Shown here in pieces: positions 4,570 to 6,493 of a DNA stretch of 6,493 nt (within the stretch, counting starts at the first letter, position 1; every line of letters starts with the position of its first letter). Made by a program: the position numbers and the translations under genes. The stretch covers positions 1-6,493 of the forward strand of contig QHUF01000030.1 of NCBI GenBank assembly GCA_003221075.1. The letters run 5' to 3'. The notes below the pieces were generated by a model that had not been told where the DNA came from, did no database searches, and worked only from the letters and a program-made list of their open reading frames with translations. This DNA is from Gemmatimonadota bacterium. GTDB lineage: Bacteria > Gemmatimonadota > Gemmatimonadetes > Gemmatimonadales > GWC2-71-9.

Positions 4570-5262
4570 GTGGCGGAGTTTCTGCTGCGCTGGCTGCATT
4601 ATCTGGGCGGCATTACGTGGATCGGCCTGCTGTACTATTTCAATTTTGTACAAGGGCCGTTCATGGCGGAGGCGGATCCCGCGGCCAAAAGTACCGCGAC
4701 GCAAAAGCTCGTGCCTCGTGCCCTGCGCTGGTTTCGGGGCGGCGCCATCCTGACGTTCCTCACCGGTCTCGCGATCATCGGGAAACGCATCGGCGAATCG
4801 CCGCTCGGCGCCGCCGGATGGTCGACGCCGTGGGCCATTACGATTCTCACCGGCGGGCTGTTCGGCACACTGATGTTTTTCAATGTCGTCCTCGTCATCT
4901 GGCCCAAACAGCAGATCGTCATCGCCTCGGCGAAGGCGGCCGCGTCGGGTGGCCAGGCGAACGCGGCCGCGCCGGCGGCGGCGCGGCGGGCGTTCCTCGC
5001 CTCGCGCACGAACGTCGTCTTTTCAATTCCCATGCTGTTCTTCATGGGCGCGGCGTCGCACTACACCCTCCCGGGCGGCGGCAATCACGCCGCATACTGG
5101 GCGAGCGTACTCCTGGTGGCGGCGCTCCTCGAAATCAATTCGCTGACCGCGACCAGCGGCGCAACCACGAAGCCGATCGAAAAGATTCCCGGCGTGATCG
5201 TCACCGGCTTCGTGGTGTGGGCCATCGTGTACGCGATCGCGCGGGCGTTCCTATCGCCCTGA
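4570..5262 (+). CDS. PuuD/urate-oxidase-N-like integral membrane protein
   Basis: The 230-residue protein starts at GTG and opens with MAEFLLRWLHYLGGITWIGL, the LLRWLH-x-GI-WIG signature of the Urate_ox_N family that includes the PuuD urate hydroxylase. Hydrophobic segments lie at about residues 4-27, 58-72, 88-111, 147-164, 175-192 and 207-227, suggesting about six membrane spans. An Ala-rich hydrophilic loop lies at 120-145. The His of RWLH (H10) and the His at 164 in ASHYTL could be haem or metal ligands, but this is inference. Full PuuD proteins have a longer membrane part and a C-terminal cytochrome c domain with CxxCH. No such motif is present here, so this is a short, membrane-only relative, and urate as substrate is not established. 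Other purine-degradation genes are not in the window. The ABC ATPase start follows after an 11-base gap, so the two may share a transcript. The SOD gene is divergent, with 109 bases between starts. Confidence 0.7.
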   Translation: MAEFLLRWLHYLGGITWIGLLYYFNFVQGPFMAEADPAAKSTATQKLVPRALRWFRGGAILTFLTGLAIIGKRIGESPLGAAGWSTPWAITILTGGLFGTLMFFNVVLVIWPKQQIVIASAKAAASGGQANAAAPAAARRAFLASRTNVVFSIPMLFFMGAASHYTLPGGGNHAAYWASVLLVAALLEINSLTATSGATTKPIEKIPGVIVTGFVVWAIVYAIARAFLSP

Positions 5263-5273
5263 CGGCCTAACAG

Positions 5274-6341
5274 ATGGCGTCGGTCACACTCCGCCGGCTG
5301 ACCAAAGTCTTCGACGGCGGCGTTCAGGCGTTGCACGATCTGGATCTCGACGTGCGGGACGGGGAGCTGCTCGTGCTGCTCGGCCCGTCGGGATCCGGCA
5401 AGACGACGGTGCTGCGCTGCATCGCCGGATTGGAAGAACCCACCAGCGGTGACGTGGTGATCGGCGAACGCGTCGTGACGCACGACCCGCCCGCCACGCG
5501 CGACGTGGCGATGGTGTTTCAAACCCCCGCGCTGTATCCCCACCTCACCGTCCGTGAGAACATCGCTTTCCCGCTCGAGATCCGCGGTGTATCGGACGCG
5601 CAGGTCGCGCGTCGCGTGCTCGAGGCCGCAGCGCGCCTGGGGCTGGAAGCGGCACTCGACCGCGTGCCGGCGCAGCTGTCGGAGGGCGAACGCCAGCGCG
5701 CGGCGCTCGGCCGCGCCATCGTGCGCGGCCCGCAGGCGTTTCTGCTCGACGAGCCCCTCTCGCGGCTGGACCCCAAGCTGCGCATCGAGCTGCGAGGCGA
5801 GCTGCTGGCGCTGCACCGCGCCCTCGCCGCCACGATGATCTATGTGACGCACGACCAGACCGAGGCGATGACGATGGGCCAGCGCATTGCGGTGTTGCAC
5901 GAGGGGCGGTTACGGCAGGTCGGAACACCGGAAGAGATCTACGAGCGTCCGGCAGACGTGCACGTCGCCCGCTTCATCGGGACGCCGGGGATGAATGTGC
6001 TGCAAGGGCGGGGAAGGGCGCTGGGGGAAGGGGAGAGGGTGATCGAGGCCGGGAGCCTCACGATCCCCATCGAGCTGTCGACCTACGAGGGCGAGCTGCA
6101 GGTCGGGATCCGGCCGGAGTATGTGGGACTCTGCGCGGTCGAAAAGGGCGTCGGCAACGTGGACGTGCTGGTTGTCGAGCCGCTCGGCAGCGAGACGCTC
6201 GTCCATTTGAACGCGGGCGGCCAAGCACTGGTCGCGCGCCTGCCCGGTTTCGCCGACGTGCGCGTCGGGACGCGAGTCGGCGTCAAGGTGGATCGCCGCC
6301 GTCTATACCTGTTCGACGCCGCGGGGGCGCCGCTCGTATGA
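5274..6341 (+). CDS. ABC transporter ATP-binding protein, MalK/UgpC type with C-terminal TOBE-like domain
   Basis: The 355-residue protein is a nucleotide-binding subunit of the importer type that energises uptake of sugars, glycerol-phosphate or similar solutes. Walker A is GPSGSGKT (37-44). The Q-loop glutamine is Q83 (VFQ). The signature reads LSEGERQR (135-142) instead of the usual LSGGQRQR, keeping S136 and G138. Walker B is AFLLDE (155-160) with catalytic E160, the D-loop is SRLD (163-166), and the switch histidine is H193 in THDQTEAM. TPEEIYERPADVHVARFIGTP (218-238) is the typical CUT1/MalK hinge. A beta-rich C-terminal domain follows (about 258-350), including VGIRPEYV (277-284), as in TOBE regulatory domains. 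The linker at about 244-256 is unusually Gly/Arg/Glu-rich and encoded by a G-run tract. The full length is normal for the family. Substrate is undetermined. The stop overlaps the next start by ATGA (6338-6341), so the next gene is probably a partner. Confidence 0.93.
   Translation: MASVTLRRLTKVFDGGVQALHDLDLDVRDGELLVLLGPSGSGKTTVLRCIAGLEEPTSGDVVIGERVVTHDPPATRDVAMVFQTPALYPHLTVRENIAFPLEIRGVSDAQVARRVLEAAARLGLEAALDRVPAQLSEGERQRAALGRAIVRGPQAFLLDEPLSRLDPKLRIELRGELLALHRALAATMIYVTHDQTEAMTMGQRIAVLHEGRLRQVGTPEEIYERPADVHVARFIGTPGMNVLQGRGRALGEGERVIEAGSLTIPIELSTYEGELQVGIRPEYVGLCAVEKGVGNVDVLVVEPLGSETLVHLNAGGQALVARLPGFADVRVGTRVGVKVDRRRLYLFDAAGAPLV
6006..6039 (+). other. G-rich tract with six G-runs (candidate G-quadruplex) inside the ABC ATPase gene
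   Basis: Runs of three to five G occur at 6006-6008, 6010-6013, 6016-6018, 6023-6027, 6030-6033 and 6037-6039, separated by loops of one to four bases. This satisfies the standard G3+N1-7 four-run pattern with two runs to spare. It lies on the coding strand, so the mRNA carries it too, and it encodes the linker between the ATPase and TOBE-like domains (residues 245-255). The motif is directly visible; folding and function are inference. Confidence 0.5.
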
Positions 6342-6493
6342 GCCCGCGCGCCTGGGCCGCCGGCGCCGCCGCGGCCGGGACCGTCGCAGCAGCGCTGGTG
6401 CTCGCCGTGGTCACGACGGCGCAACGGCGCTACGAACGGGCGTTCGCGTTTCGGATCGCCGTGACCACGGCGGCCTACCTTACGGCGGTCACA
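6338..6493 (+). CDS. N-terminus of a membrane-anchored protein coupled to the ABC ATPase (3' end outside window)
   Basis: Fifty-two codons are present, starting at the ATG that overlaps the ATPase stop. The peptide MSPRAWAAGAAAAGTVAAAL continues into VLAVVTTAQRRYERAFAF. This gives one hydrophobic segment at about residues 7-27, a basic stretch QRRYER after it, and the start of another mildly hydrophobic part (IAVTTAAYLTAVT). It could be the first span of a transporter permease, a signal anchor of a solute-binding or lipid-linked protein, or a sensor. The four-base overlap with an ABC ATPase makes a transport partner the most likely option, but the visible part has no family-specific motif. 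Confidence 0.65.
   Translation, partial: MSPRAWAAGAAAAGTVAAALVLAVVTTAQRRYERAFAFRIAVTTAAYLTAVT

Noticed and set aside
5085..5900. Minus-strand open frame of 271 codons opposite the PuuD-like and ABC ATPase genes
   Set aside because: It spans the ends of two real genes on the other strand, is His/Arg/Ala-rich, and lacks any domain pattern.
5274..6341. The ABC ATPase as the missing TupC/ModC partner of the orphan TupA-like protein
   Set aside because: It lies 3.5 kb away on the opposite strand and has the hinge and long C-terminal domain of the MalK/UgpC group. Nothing in the sequence ties it to oxyanions, although it is not strictly excluded.

Overview
The window is 6.5 kb of gene-dense, GC-rich bacterial DNA with short or negative intergenic distances. 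Many start/stop codons overlap (ATGA, TGATG, CTAG). The dockerin-like C-terminal module at the left edge, the DUF2911 and CPXCG genes and the codon usage suggest Gemmatimonadota. That placement is inferred from gene style; there is no 16S or other marker here.

Layout, left to right. (1) Positions 1-549, plus strand: the end of a secreted protein with an EF-hand/dockerin-like C-terminal module, coupled through ATGA to a small predicted lipoprotein. (2) Positions 546-1744, minus strand: a two-gene operon of a TupA-type tungstate/molybdate-binding lipoprotein followed by a small ModE-type HTH regulator. No permease or ATPase lies beside them. (3) Positions 1933-2005: a solitary tRNA-Ala(TGC) with the G3:U70 identity pair. 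(4) Positions 2112-3480, plus strand: an overlapping three-gene operon of an exported DUF2911 protein, a DinB/YfiT-like metal-binding protein and a small CPXCG zinc-ribbon-like protein. (5) Positions 3574-3948: a stand-alone receiver-domain response regulator. (6) Positions 3943-4460, minus strand: an Fe/Mn superoxide dismutase gene broken by an internal deletion of about 140 bp that also shifts the frame. (7) Positions 4570-6493, plus strand: a PuuD/urate-oxidase-N-like membrane protein, a MalK/UgpC-type ABC ATPase with a C-terminal TOBE-like domain, and the first 52 codons of a membrane-anchored protein that runs off the window.

The window is mostly ordinary chromosomal housekeeping and accessory DNA. 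I see no CRISPR array, insertion sequence, phage gene or integrase. The points most worth a second look are the broken SOD gene, the orphan tungstate-binding protein with its regulator, the dockerin-like/lipoprotein pair, and a six-run G-rich tract in the linker-coding part of the ABC ATPase gene.
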